Program-made: the position numbers and the translations under genes
Shown: positions 17,935 to 26,839 of the stretch, piece after piece
Layout of the letters: each line of letters starts with the position of its first letter
How positions within the stretch are numbered: the stretch's first letter is position 1
Assembly: GCF_031846305.1 (NCBI RefSeq)
Contig: NZ_JAVRHY010000004.1
Location: 222,593 to 286,592 of the forward strand
Source: Spectribacter acetivorans
GTDB taxonomy: Bacteria; Pseudomonadota; Gammaproteobacteria; Nevskiales; Salinisphaeraceae
Direction of reading: 5' to 3'
Length of the DNA stretch: 64,000 bases
Notes under the pieces: model-generated
The model's input: the letters and a program-made list of their open reading frames with translations, nothing else
Told to the model about the DNA's origin: nothing
Databases searched by the model: none

Positions 17935-18174
17935 TCACTGGCCGCCGGCCTGATCCGGGGTCAGAGTGCTCAGCGACAGGGCGTGGATTTCCCCGCCCAT
18001 GCGCTCGCCGAGGGTGGCGTAGACCATCCGGTGCTGCGCCAGCTTGCCCTGCCCGGCAAAGCTGGGCGACACCACCCGGGCGGCGAAGTGGGTGCCATCG
18101 TCGCCCACCACTTCCACCGTGGCGTCGGGCAGACCGGCTTCGATCAGCGACTTGATTTGCTCGGGTGTCACCAT
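17935..18174 (-). CDS. ibaG: BolA family protein IbaG
   Basis: Small BolA/IbaG-family protein, 79 residues, thought to work with monothiol glutaredoxins in iron-sulfur handling. Features are the helical start PEQIKSLIEAGLP, HFAARVVSPSFAGQGKLAQHRMVYATLGE, where the conserved RMVY and the His are visible, and MGGEIHALSLSTLTP near the end. The position immediately upstream of murA is highly conserved in gammaproteobacteria. Confidence 0.93.
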   Translation of the reverse strand: MVTPEQIKSLIEAGLPDATVEVVGDDGTHFAARVVSPSFAGQGKLAQHRMVYATLGERMGGEIHALSLSTLTPDQAGGQ

Positions 18175-18273
18175 GCGCGAAAGGCCTGATTCCGGGGCTG
18201 GAACGTCGATTATTGCGGGCGGCGAAGTTTATCACGCCCGTCAGGGGACTCTCTGATCCATTCCTCGCCGGCG

Positions 18274-19035
18274 TCAGCTGCGGATGCGCGTCCCCCGCGC
18301 CAGCATGACGATGGCTAGCCCCGACACCGCCACGAAGAACACCGACACCACCCCCAGCGTCTGCCAGGGGCCGACGTCGCCGACGCCGAAAAAGCCGTAA
18401 CGGAAGCCGTCGATCATGTAGAAGAACGGGTTGTAGTGCGATGCCGCACGCCAGAAATCCGGCAGCGAGTGAATCGAATAGAACACCCCGGACAGGAATG
18501 ACAGCGGCATGATGAAGAAATTCTGGAACGCCGCCAGATGCTCGAACTTGTCGGCCAGAATGCCGGCAATCAGCCCCAGCACTGCCAGTGTGCCGCCGGC
18601 CAGGAACAGCATCGCCAGCACCATCATGGGATGCGCCAGGGGCGTGCGCACGAAGAACTGGGCCATCAGGAACAGGCCGCCCGCCACCAGCGTCGCCCGC
18701 ACCAGCGCGGCGCCGATATAGGCCATGTAGAGCTCGAATGCCGACAACGGCGTCATTAGCACGAACACCAGGTTGCCCATCACCTTGGACTGGGTGATGG
18801 ATGACGAGGTGTTGGCGAAGGCATTCTGGATGATGCTCATCATGATCAGGCCGGGAATCAGGAACGCGGTATAGGCCACGCCGTCATAAACCTGCACCCG
18901 ATCCTCGAGCACCTGCCGGAATACCAGCAGATAGAGCATGGCGGTGATGACCGGCGCGGCCACGGTCTGGCCGATCACGCTCCGGAAGCGGCGGATTTCC
19001 TTCTTGAACAGCGTGTAGCAGCCAAACCAGTTCAT
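18274..19035 (-). CDS. ABC-2 type exporter permease (YadH-like)
   Basis: Inner-membrane permease of an ABC-2 exporter, 253 residues with about six hydrophobic spans. The fold type is indicated by an N-terminal LFKKEIRRF segment, AAPVITAMLYLLVF, and the loop FIMPLSFLSGVFYSIHSLP before the last spans. Size and sequence style resemble E. coli YadH. Its ATG overlaps the ATPase stop by four bases, so the two form one transporter. The substrate is unknown; in other gammaproteobacteria an Mla transporter often occupies the place next to ibaG-murA. Confidence 0.85.
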   Translation of the reverse strand: MNWFGCYTLFKKEIRRFRSVIGQTVAAPVITAMLYLLVFRQVLEDRVQVYDGVAYTAFLIPGLIMMSIIQNAFANTSSSITQSKVMGNLVFVLMTPLSAFELYMAYIGAALVRATLVAGGLFLMAQFFVRTPLAHPMMVLAMLFLAGGTLAVLGLIAGILADKFEHLAAFQNFFIMPLSFLSGVFYSIHSLPDFWRAASHYNPFFYMIDGFRYGFFGVGDVGPWQTLGVVSVFFVAVSGLAIVMLARGTRIRS

Positions 19036-19955
19036 GCCGGCATCCCCTGGTCTGCCGTGAGCTCGACGAAGATATCCTCCAGCGAAGGTTCGCGGGTGCG
19101 TACGTCCTGCACCCGGAAACCGGCGGCGCGGATCGATTCGATCACGTCGGAGATGTTGTGGCGCCCCTGTTCCAGCCGCAGTTCGATCTCCTTGCCGTTG
19201 ATATTCTCGGCCAGCGCCCGGACGTCGTCGGGCAGCCGCCCGCGGCCTTCCAGGCGCAGCTTGAGAAAGCGGAACGGATGCCGGTCCAGCAGCGCCCGTT
19301 TGTCCTCCAGCACCCGCAGTTCCCCGTGATTCAGGATGGCAATGCGGTCGCACAACTCTTCGGCTTCCTCGAGGTAGTGCGTGGTCAGCACGATGGTGTG
19401 GCCGTCCTCGTACAGCCGGCGGGTGAACCGCCAGAGGGTCCGCCGCAGCTCCACGTCCACCCCGGCCGTGGGCTCGTCGAGAATCACCACGTCGGGTTTG
19501 TGCACCAGCGCCTGGGCGATCAGCACCCGGCGCTTCATGCCACCGGACAGCTGGCGCATGCTGGCATCACGCTTGTCGTCCAGCTCCAGCGCCTCGAGCA
19601 GTTCGTCGATCCACGGCCAGTAGTCCCGGCCGCAGCCGTAATAGCCGGCCTGCAGGCGTAGCAGGTCCTCCACCGGGAAGAACGGGTCGTAGACCAGTTC
19701 CTGGGGCACCACCCCTAGGCTACGGCGGGCCGCACGGTAATCGCTGACCACGTCATGGCCGAGCACCGCGATGTTGCCGCTGGTGGCGCGACACAGGCCC
19801 GCGATGATGCTGATCAGGGTGGACTTGCCGGCGCCGTTCGGGCCCAGCAGGCCGAAGAATTCCCCTCGCTGGATGTCGAACGACACACCTTTCAGCGCCT
19901 CGAAATCGCCGAATCGCTTGTAGATGTCGCGGATGGAAACGGCGGGCTGGGTCAT
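19032..19955 (-). CDS. ABC exporter ATP-binding protein (YadG-like)
   Basis: Cytoplasmic ATPase (307 residues) powering the overlapping permease. It shows Walker A GPNGAGKST, ABC signature LSGGMKRR, Walker B VVILDEPTAGVD, and the switch histidine in TTHYLEE. The ~80-residue C-terminal extension after the nucleotide-binding domain is usual for ABC-2 ATPases of the YadG/CcmA type. It is divergent from the antiporter gene at 20085, with a 129-bp shared promoter region. Confidence 0.88.
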   Translation of the reverse strand: MTQPAVSIRDIYKRFGDFEALKGVSFDIQRGEFFGLLGPNGAGKSTLISIIAGLCRATSGNIAVLGHDVVSDYRAARRSLGVVPQELVYDPFFPVEDLLRLQAGYYGCGRDYWPWIDELLEALELDDKRDASMRQLSGGMKRRVLIAQALVHKPDVVILDEPTAGVDVELRRTLWRFTRRLYEDGHTIVLTTHYLEEAEELCDRIAILNHGELRVLEDKRALLDRHPFRFLKLRLEGRGRLPDDVRALAENINGKEIELRLEQGRHNISDVIESIRAAGFRVQDVRTREPSLEDIFVELTADQGMPA

Positions 19956-20084
19956 GCGATTGGCGCGGCTCGGACAGACGCAACAGTATACGCCCCGGGG
20001 TCAAGCGTCCGCAGCCGCAAGGATTGCCGGTAGCCCTGCGTTATCATCCGCGTTTTCGCGCCGAGCGCCAAGGATCCTTCCCGA

Positions 20085-21047
20085 ATGATGCTGGCCGATT
20101 TCCTGGCCGTTGCCGGCGGCCTGGTCGTTCTCGCCCTGTCCGCCGATCGCTTCATCAATGCGGCCGCCACCACGGCGCGCCTGCTGGGCGTTCCCCCGCT
20201 GCTGGTCGGCCTGACGGTGGTGGGGTTCGGCACCTCGGCGCCGGAAATGGTGGTGTCGGTGATCGCGTCGATCCAGGGGCGCGAGGGCATTGCCATCGGC
20301 AACGTGATCGGCTCCAACGTGGCCAACATGACGCTGGTGCTGGGCAGCGCGGCGGTGATCACGCCGCTGGTGGTACAGCCCATGCTGGTGCGGCGCGAAA
20401 TGCCGCTGGTGATCGGCATCAGCGTACTGACGGTGGGACTGGCGCTGGACAACCAGCTCTCGGCCATCGACGGCATCATCCTGCTGATCGGGCTGGCGGG
20501 CTTCCTCGGCTTTCTGGTGATGCTGGGCCGGCGCGGCGAATCCGATCCGCTGGCCCCGGACCTGGCATCCGACCCTGCGGAAAGCATGTCCCCACGCGCG
20601 GCCGTGCTGTGGCTGCTGCTCGGGCTGGCGCTGCTGCCGGCCAGTTCCCAGGCACTGGTATGGGGTGCGGGCAACATCGCCGCCGCCATCGGGGTCAGCG
20701 AACTGGTGATCGGATTGACCGTCGTGGCAGTGGGCACCTCGCTGCCCGAGCTGGCCACTGCCATCTCCGCGGTGCGCCAGAAGCAGCCGGACCTGGTGAT
20801 CGGCAACGTGCTGGGCTCCAATCTGTTCAACATTCTCGCGGTCCTGCCCTTCCCCGCGCTGCTGGCGCCCGGGTTCATTCCGGCCGGCGCGCTGGTGCGG
20901 GACATGCCCGCCATGCTGGCCGCGATCCTGGCCGTATATCTGTTATCCCGCTTCGGCGCGAACCGCATCGGCCGCGGCGGCGGGCTGCTGTTGCTGGGCG
21001 GCTTCGTGGGCTACGGGGTGCTGCTGTTCATGCAGCGTTTCCAATGA
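20085..21047 (+). CDS. yrbG: Calcium/sodium antiporter of the CaCA family (YrbG-like)
   Basis: Inner-membrane cation exchanger, 320 residues and about ten hydrophobic spans. The two alpha-repeat motifs are present: GFGTSAPEMVVSVIAS with GNVIGSNVANM in the first half, and AVGTSLPELATAISA with GNVLGSNLFNIL in the second. It is the first gene of the antiporter-kdsD-kdsC-lptCAB run, as in E. coli. It overlaps kdsD by four bases. Confidence 0.92.
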   Translation: MMLADFLAVAGGLVVLALSADRFINAAATTARLLGVPPLLVGLTVVGFGTSAPEMVVSVIASIQGREGIAIGNVIGSNVANMTLVLGSAAVITPLVVQPMLVRREMPLVIGISVLTVGLALDNQLSAIDGIILLIGLAGFLGFLVMLGRRGESDPLAPDLASDPAESMSPRAAVLWLLLGLALLPASSQALVWGAGNIAAAIGVSELVIGLTVVAVGTSLPELATAISAVRQKQPDLVIGNVLGSNLFNILAVLPFPALLAPGFIPAGALVRDMPAMLAAILAVYLLSRFGANRIGRGGGLLLLGGFVGYGVLLFMQRFQ

Positions 21048-22048
21048 GCGCGGTGGCGCTGGATAATGAGGCCATGAGGAACAGCGAACAGCTCATTGCC
21101 ATGGGGCGCCGGGTGATCGACATCGAAGCCGATGCCGTCACCGCGCTGCGCGAGCGTATCGACGAGCACTTCGCCGCCGCCTGCCGGCTGTTCTACGAAT
21201 GCCGCGGCCGCGTGATCGTGACCGGCATGGGCAAATCCGGCCACATCGGCGGCAAGATCGCCGCCACCCTGGCCTCCACTGGCACCCCCGCCTTCTTCGT
21301 GCATCCCGGCGAGGCCAGCCACGGCGACCTGGGCATGGTCACCGGCACCGACGTGGTGCTGGCCCTGTCGAACTCCGGGGAAACCGCCGAGATCCTGACC
21401 ATCCTGCCGCTGATCAAGCGCCTCGGCGTGCCGCTGGTGGCGATGACCGGCAAGGCCGATTCCACGCTGGCCGTGCGCGCGGATGTGCACATCAACGTGG
21501 CAGTGGCACTCGAGGCCTGCCCCCTGGACCTGGCCCCGAGTTCGTCCACCACCGCAGCGCTGGCCATGGGCGATGCGCTGGCCATCGCCCTGCTCGAGGC
21601 GCGCGAGTTCACCGCCGAGGATTTCGCGCGCTCGCATCCCGGCGGGTCGCTGGGCAAGCGACTGCTGGTGCGGCTGGCGGATGTGATGCACCAGGGCGCC
21701 GATGTGCCGGCCGTTACCGACACCACGCCCCTGCGCGAGGCCCTGCTGGAAATGACCCGCAAGCGCCTGGGCATGACTGCGGTGACCGACGCCGATGGCC
21801 GGCTGGCCGGCCTGTTCACCGACGGCGATCTGCGCCGGGCGCTGGACGCCGACGTCGACGTGCGCACCACGCCCATCCGCGCGGTGATGACACCGGACCC
21901 GCGCACCGCCCCGGCCGACATGCTGGCCGCCGAGGCCCTGCGGATGATGGAAACCGAACAGATCAACGGCCTGCTGGTCGTGGATGACGAGCGGCGCCCG
22001 ATCGGGGCGCTGAACATGCGCGACCTGCTACTGGCGAGGGTGTTATGA
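21044..22048 (+). CDS. kdsD: D-arabinose 5-phosphate isomerase KdsD
   Basis: Cytoplasmic isomerase making arabinose 5-phosphate from ribulose 5-phosphate for Kdo and LPS synthesis. The 334-residue protein has an N-terminal SIS domain (VTGMGKSGHIGGKIAATLASTG, LALSNSGET, HPGGSLGKRL) followed by two CBS domains at about residues 210-330. The ATG at 21044 sits in ATGA with the antiporter stop; an internal Met at residue 11 is an alternative start. Confidence 0.94.
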   Translation: MSAVALDNEAMRNSEQLIAMGRRVIDIEADAVTALRERIDEHFAAACRLFYECRGRVIVTGMGKSGHIGGKIAATLASTGTPAFFVHPGEASHGDLGMVTGTDVVLALSNSGETAEILTILPLIKRLGVPLVAMTGKADSTLAVRADVHINVAVALEACPLDLAPSSSTTAALAMGDALAIALLEAREFTAEDFARSHPGGSLGKRLLVRLADVMHQGADVPAVTDTTPLREALLEMTRKRLGMTAVTDADGRLAGLFTDGDLRRALDADVDVRTTPIRAVMTPDPRTAPADMLAAEALRMMETEQINGLLVVDDERRPIGALNMRDLLLARVL

Positions 22049-22539
22049 GCGATTGGCAGACCCGGGCGGCTGCGGTGGAACTGGCCGTATTCGATGTCGA
22101 CGGCGTACTCACCGACGGCCGCCTGTGGCTGGGGCCCGACGGCATGGAGCTCAAGACCATGCATGTGCGCGACGGGCTGGGCCTGAAACGCCTGCAGGCG
22201 GCCGGGATTACCCCGGCGGTGATCAGCGGCCGGCCCTCGCGGGCGGTGGAAGACCGCCTGCTGGACCTGGGCCTGCAGTACATCACCCTCGATTGCGACG
22301 ACAAGCTCGCCGCCTTCCAGGGCCTGCTCGAGGAACGCGGTATCGACGCCGCCCGGGCCGCGGTGATGGGCGACGACCTGCCCGACCTGCCGCTGATGGA
22401 ACAGGCCGGCGTGGCGCTGGCGGTGGCCGACGCCGTACCCGAGGTACGCGCCGCGGCCGACTGGATCAGCCGCGCGGCCGGCGGCCACGGCGCCGTCCGC
22501 GAAGCCTGCGACCTGCTTGTCGCGGCCCGCGAAGGCTAG
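22045..22539 (+). CDS. kdsC: 3-deoxy-D-manno-octulosonate 8-phosphate phosphatase KdsC
   Basis: HAD-superfamily phosphatase releasing Kdo from Kdo-8-phosphate. The catalytic motif is FDVDGVLTDG (nucleophile Asp in DVDG); GMELKTMHVRDGLGLKRL and VMGDDLPDLPLM are the later HAD and substrate motifs. At 164 residues it lacks the longer N-terminus of E. coli KdsC (188) but is normal for a C0-type HAD enzyme. It overlaps kdsD by four bases. Confidence 0.94.
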   Translation: MSDWQTRAAAVELAVFDVDGVLTDGRLWLGPDGMELKTMHVRDGLGLKRLQAAGITPAVISGRPSRAVEDRLLDLGLQYITLDCDDKLAAFQGLLEERGIDAARAAVMGDDLPDLPLMEQAGVALAVADAVPEVRAAADWISRAAGGHGAVREACDLLVAAREG

Positions 22540-22542
22540 CCG

Positions 22543-23088
22543 GTGCGCCCGCTGGTGCTGATAGCGGCGCTGGCCGCCGCGGTGGTGATCCTGCTGCTGA
22601 CCCGGGGCGGTTCACAGGCCCCGGATACGCCGGTTGCCACCACCCCCGAGGGCAGCAACTATTATCTGCTCGACGCCCAGGTCCGGCAGTTCAATGCCGC
22701 CGGCGATCCGGCGTATCGAATCCGGGCGGCCTCGTCGCTGCACTTCCCCGACGAATCCGCCCGGCTGACCGACATCCGGGTCGACTACCCCCGCGATATT
22801 GACCGGGCCTGGACCCTGGCGGCCGACGAGGGGCGCATCCCGGCGGGCAGCCGCGACGTGCGCCTGAGCGGTGACGTCACCGCGGACTACAACGGCGCGG
22901 GCCGCCGCGACTGGACCATCACCACGCCGTGGCTGTGGATTCGCGCCGAACAGGAACAGGCCGAAACGGATGCCGCCATCGTGGGTAACGCGCCCGGCCA
23001 GCGGGTCAGTGCTCGGGGCATGCGCTTGCGCTTCGGCGAGGAAAGTCTGACATTGCGGAACGATGTGGAAGTTCGTTATCAACCCTGA
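22543..23088 (+). CDS. lptC: LPS export system periplasmic protein LptC
   Basis: Inner-membrane-anchored bitopic protein passing LPS from LptBFG to LptA. It has 181 residues. The GTG start is followed at once by an uncleaved N-terminal membrane helix (about residues 3-19), then a beta-rich periplasmic domain containing DAQVRQFNAAGDPAYRI and ending in LTLRNDVEVRYQP, a typical LptC C-terminus. It lies between kdsC and lptA and overlaps lptA by 26 bp. Confidence 0.88.
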   Translation: MRPLVLIAALAAAVVILLLTRGGSQAPDTPVATTPEGSNYYLLDAQVRQFNAAGDPAYRIRAASSLHFPDESARLTDIRVDYPRDIDRAWTLAADEGRIPAGSRDVRLSGDVTADYNGAGRRDWTITTPWLWIRAEQEQAETDAAIVGNAPGQRVSARGMRLRFGEESLTLRNDVEVRYQP

Positions 23089-23656
23089 ACCCCGGCGCGC
23101 AACCCGCTGGCTGGCGCCCCTGCTACTGGCGCTGGTGAGCCCGACCGTGTGCGCCCAGGGGTTCCCGATCGATATCGAGGCAGATCGCGCCGAGGTATCG
23201 CAGAAGACCGGCGTGAGCACCTATACCGGCAACGTGGTGCTCACCCGTGGTCCGCTGCGCCTGTCGGGCAGTCGTCTGACCGTCAGCCGCAGCGACGACG
23301 GCGAAATCCGGGCGGAACTCGAGGGCGAGCCGGTGCAGATCCGGCGCGACCCCGACGATGACGAGGACGGCGCCGCCATCACCGGCCGCGCCAACCGCCT
23401 GACCTATCGCGCCGCCGAGGCGGTGCTCGAACTCAACGGCAGCGCGGTGCTCAACCGCGATGGTGACGCGGTACGCGGTGACCGCATCCGCCACTTCCTG
23501 GACGGCGGCCGCACCGAGGCCATGCGCGGCGACGACGAACGCGTACGCATCACCATCCAGCCGGAAACGGCCGCCGGCGCCGGCGTCGAAGGCGAAGATA
23601 CGAGCGAGCCACCCGCCGACGACGCCGACGGCACTGACACCCCCGATGGTGGCTGA
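23063..23656 (+). CDS. lptA: LPS transport periplasmic protein LptA
   Basis: Periplasmic bridge protein for LPS. It has a cleavable signal peptide ending near VCAQG (about residue 31), then the OstA-like beta-jellyroll: DIEADRAEVSQKTGVSTYTGNV, the family's GNV and RITGRA-like blocks, and a long acidic tail rich in Asp, Glu and Pro. The 197 residues fit the family (185 in E. coli). The start overlaps lptC and the end overlaps lptB. Confidence 0.9.
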   Translation: MWKFVINPEPRRATRWLAPLLLALVSPTVCAQGFPIDIEADRAEVSQKTGVSTYTGNVVLTRGPLRLSGSRLTVSRSDDGEIRAELEGEPVQIRRDPDDDEDGAAITGRANRLTYRAAEAVLELNGSAVLNRDGDAVRGDRIRHFLDGGRTEAMRGDDERVRITIQPETAAGAGVEGEDTSEPPADDADGTDTPDGG

Positions 23657-24383
23657 GGCCCGCCGGCTCGAAGCCGAGCGGCTGAGCAAGCGCTTCCGCG
23701 GCCGGCCGGTGGTGCGGGACGTGTCGCTGCAGGTCGCCAGCGGCGAGGTCGTGGGGCTGCTCGGCCCCAATGGCGCCGGCAAGACCACCTCGTTCTACAT
23801 GATCGTGGGCCTGATCAACGCCGATACCGGGCGCATCCGGCTGGGCGACGAGGACCTCACCCGGGCGCCGATGCATATCCGCGCACGGGCCGGGGTCGGC
23901 TACCTGCCCCAGGAGGCCTCCATATTCCGCAAGCTATCGGTGGCCGATAACATCATGGCCATCCTGGAGACCCGCCGGGATCTGGGCCGGACCGGCCGCC
24001 GGGCGCGGCTGGACAACCTGCTGGAGGAACTCAGCATCGGCCACATCCGCGACGCCATCGGCCTGTCCCTGTCCGGGGGCGAACGCCGCCGGGTGGAGAT
24101 TGCCCGGGCTCTGGCCGCCGAACCCGCGTTCATGCTGCTGGACGAGCCGTTTGCCGGCATCGATCCGATTTCCATCGGCGACATCCGGGCGATCGTGCGC
24201 CACCTGCAGGCGCGGGGAATCGGTATCCTGATCACCGATCACAACGTGCGCGAAACGCTGGGCATCTGCGACCGCGCCTACATCATGAGCGACGGCGAAG
24301 TCATCGCCGCCGGCGACGCCGACACGGTACTGGCCAACGAACAGGTGCGGCGTGTGTATCTGGGAGACGAATTCCGGTTATGA
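23646..24383 (+). CDS. lptB: LPS export ABC transporter ATP-binding protein LptB
   Basis: ATPase of the LptBFG complex extracting LPS from the inner membrane. It has 245 residues from the ATG at 23646. Motifs are Walker A GPNGAGKTT followed by SFYMIVGL, Q-loop LPQEASIF, signature LSGGERRR, and Walker B FMLLDEPFAGIDP. It overlaps lptA by 11 bp and rpoN by four. LptF and LptG are not in this window, as usual, since they are encoded elsewhere. Confidence 0.96.
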   Translation: MVAEARRLEAERLSKRFRGRPVVRDVSLQVASGEVVGLLGPNGAGKTTSFYMIVGLINADTGRIRLGDEDLTRAPMHIRARAGVGYLPQEASIFRKLSVADNIMAILETRRDLGRTGRRARLDNLLEELSIGHIRDAIGLSLSGGERRRVEIARALAAEPAFMLLDEPFAGIDPISIGDIRAIVRHLQARGIGILITDHNVRETLGICDRAYIMSDGEVIAAGDADTVLANEQVRRVYLGDEFRL

Positions 24384-25816
24384 GCCTCAAGCAGTCGGTT
24401 TCACTCAAGCTCGGGCAATCGCTGACCATGACCCCGGCGCTGCAGCAGGCCATCCGCATGCTGCAGCTGTCTACGCTCGATCTGAGCATGGAAATCCAGC
24501 AGGCGCTGGACTCCAACGTCATGCTCGAGACCGAGGAGCCGGAGGAAACTGCCGCCGAACCCGCCGACCAGGCCGAGGAAAACCGCCCCGCCGCAGAGGA
24601 CATTCCCGAGAATCTGCCGGTGGACGCCGACTGGGATGATATCTACCAGTCCGCCCCCGCCCGCCAGGCCAGCGCCGAGGACGAGGCCCTGTGGGAATAC
24701 CGTCAGGCCAACCTGCATACCCCGCCGGACCTGCACGAACATCTGACCTGGCAGGCCGAGCTGGCCGGCTTCGGCGACAGCGACGCCCTGGCCGCAGCGT
24801 ACATCATCGATGCCGTCGACAACCACGGCTATCTGCAGGACTGGCCGGAGCTGGCCGAACGCCTGATCGCCGATACCGGCGCCGACGAAACCCGGCTGAC
24901 CGCGGTGCTGACCACCATCCAGGCCTTCGATCCGCCCGGCGTGGCCGCCCGCTCGCTGCAGGAATGCCTGCTGATCCAGCTCGACCAGGTGGAACCGGAT
25001 GCCCCCGGACTGGCCGCGGCGCGGGCGATCATCGAAAACGACGGCCTGGAGGCCCTGGGCGCCCGGGATCATCCCGCCCTGGCACGACTGAGCGGCATCG
25101 ACGACGCCGATCAACTGGCCACCGGCATGGCACTGATCCAGACCCTCCAGCCGCATCCGGGCGAGGCCTACGGCGGCCAGGAGGCACAGTACATCGTGCC
25201 GGAGGTATTCGTGGTCCGGCGCGAGGGGCGCTGGCAGGTTCAGCTCAACCCCGACATCGCCCCGCGGCTGCGGATCAATCCGCAGTACATGGCCATGGTC
25301 AAGCGCGCCGACAAGAGCGCCGACCAGACCACGCTGAAGGAACATCTGCAGGAAGCCCGCTTCTTTCTCAACAGCTTGCGCAGCCGCAACGAGACCCTGC
25401 TAAGGGTGGCCCAGTGCATAGTTGAAGCCCAGCGCGCTTTTCTGGAATATGGAGAGGAAGCGATGAAGCCGCTGGTACTGCGCGACGTCGCGGACGCGCT
25501 GGACATCCACGAATCCACGGTCTCCCGTGCCACGGCGCACAAGTACATGCAGACACCGCGCGGACTATTCGAACTGAAGTATTTCTTCTCCAGCCATGTC
25601 GCCACCACCGATGGCGGCACCTGCTCGGCCACCGCCATCCAGGCCATGATCCGTCGGCTGGTGGCCGGAGAAACGCATGGCAAGCCGCTGTCCGACAGCC
25701 GGCTGGCCGATCTGCTGCTCGACGAAGGCATCCAGGTAGCCCGGCGCACCGTTGCCAAGTACCGTGAAGCCATGTCCATCCCGCCTTCCCATCAGCGTCG
25801 GCGCCAGCATGCCTGA
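24380..25816 (+). CDS. rpoN: RNA polymerase sigma-54 factor RpoN
   Basis: Alternative sigma factor needing AAA+ enhancer-binding activators. It has 478 residues. The N-terminal Gln/Leu-rich activator-interacting region begins SLKLGQSLTMTPALQQAIRM; an acidic region II spans about residues 47-90; the core-binding region follows. The DNA-binding part includes a helix-turn-helix segment and the RpoN box ARRTVAKYRE close to the C-terminus. The position between lptB and hpf is the standard one. Confidence 0.97.
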   Translation: MSLKQSVSLKLGQSLTMTPALQQAIRMLQLSTLDLSMEIQQALDSNVMLETEEPEETAAEPADQAEENRPAAEDIPENLPVDADWDDIYQSAPARQASAEDEALWEYRQANLHTPPDLHEHLTWQAELAGFGDSDALAAAYIIDAVDNHGYLQDWPELAERLIADTGADETRLTAVLTTIQAFDPPGVAARSLQECLLIQLDQVEPDAPGLAAARAIIENDGLEALGARDHPALARLSGIDDADQLATGMALIQTLQPHPGEAYGGQEAQYIVPEVFVVRREGRWQVQLNPDIAPRLRINPQYMAMVKRADKSADQTTLKEHLQEARFFLNSLRSRNETLLRVAQCIVEAQRAFLEYGEEAMKPLVLRDVADALDIHESTVSRATAHKYMQTPRGLFELKYFFSSHVATTDGGTCSATAIQAMIRRLVAGETHGKPLSDSRLADLLLDEGIQVARRTVAKYREAMSIPPSHQRRRQHA

Positions 25817-25958
25817 GGCACGCGCCACGCCGATACCCGCCGGCCCCGGCCGGCCGAATGCCGTCTGCCTGCGTATCCCGGTTGAAAACAGCCATGGAGC
25901 GGCGACCGGGAACGGTTTTCAGCGGCCTCGCAAGCCGCAAGTTACCAAGGAGTGCACC

Positions 25959-26285
25959 ATGAACCTGAATATATCTGGGCATCACATGGACCTGACCGAC
26001 GCGCTGCGCGATTATGTCAACGCCAAGCTGGCGCGCGTGGAACGACATTTCGATCACGTGATCGAGGCCGAAGTCGTTCTGGAAGTGGAAAAGGAACGCC
26101 ACAAGGCCGAGGCCACGCTGAAGCTGTCCGGCACCACGCTGCACGCCGAAGCCACCGAAACCGACATGTATGCGGCGATCGACCTGATGGCCGACAAGCT
26201 CGACCGCCAGACCCGGAAGTTCAAGGAAAAGATCACCGATCATCACAATCGCGAAGCACAGCGCCTGCAGACTGGCGCGGTTTGA
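25959..26285 (+). CDS. hpf: Ribosome hibernation promoting factor HPF
   Basis: Small ribosome-binding protein (108 residues, short-form HPF/YfiA family) that promotes inactive 70S or 100S ribosomes in stationary phase. It starts MNLNISGHHMDLTDALRDYV with an AAGGAG ribosome-binding site, and has ETDMYAAIDLMADKLDRQ near the end. It lacks the long-HPF C-terminal dimerisation domain. The ~140-bp gap after rpoN may hold its own promoter, but none stood out. Confidence 0.93.
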   Translation: MNLNISGHHMDLTDALRDYVNAKLARVERHFDHVIEAEVVLEVEKERHKAEATLKLSGTTLHAEATETDMYAAIDLMADKLDRQTRKFKEKITDHHNREAQRLQTGAV

Positions 26286-26357
26286 CATGACCCCGGCCCG
26301 CGGCGATGCCGGCAACGGCGCGCCGCGGGCTTTCCATTTGCCACCACGGGTTGCGAC

Positions 26358-26828
26358 ATGAACCTAGCCGACATCATTGCCGCCGAACGAATCCGCGTGA
26401 TCGACGACGCGCAGAGCAAGAAACGTTCGCTGGAGCGTCTTTCCGAGATTCTGGCGGAGGGCACGCCCTATCTTTCGGCAACCGAGATATTCACCGCCCT
26501 GGTGGCCCGGGAAAAGCTGGGCAGCACCGCGCTGGGCGACGGCGTGGCCATCCCGCACGGCCGTCTCAAGGGCCTGGACGAATGCGTCGGCGCCATGATC
26601 CGCCTGCCCGAGGGGGTGGACTTCGAGGCGCCCGACGGCAAGCCGGTGGACATCCTGTTCGGTCTGCTGGTCCCGCAGGATTCCACCGATGTGCATCTCA
26701 ACATCCTGCGCGGGCTAGCCGAGTTGTTCACCGAGGAAGACACGCTGCGCGCCATGCGCACCGCCGACACCGACAAGGCGCTGCACGAAATCCTGATCGA
26801 ACGCGACCCGATGGCCCAGGCCGGCTGA
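26358..26828 (+). CDS. ptsN: PTS IIA-like nitrogen regulatory protein PtsN (EIIA-Ntr)
   Basis: Phosphoryl acceptor of the regulatory nitrogen PTS, 156 residues. The mannitol/fructose-type EIIA domain has the phosphorylatable H67 in GVAIPHGR and the downstream ILFGLLVPQDSTDVHL. It has no linked transporter domain. It belongs to rpoN-hpf-ptsN-hprK-rapZ, where PtsN phosphorylation state is known in other species to tune potassium uptake and related responses. Confidence 0.95.
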   Translation: MNLADIIAAERIRVIDDAQSKKRSLERLSEILAEGTPYLSATEIFTALVAREKLGSTALGDGVAIPHGRLKGLDECVGAMIRLPEGVDFEAPDGKPVDILFGLLVPQDSTDVHLNILRGLAELFTEEDTLRAMRTADTDKALHEILIERDPMAQAG

Positions 26829-26839
26829 CGCCACCGGTG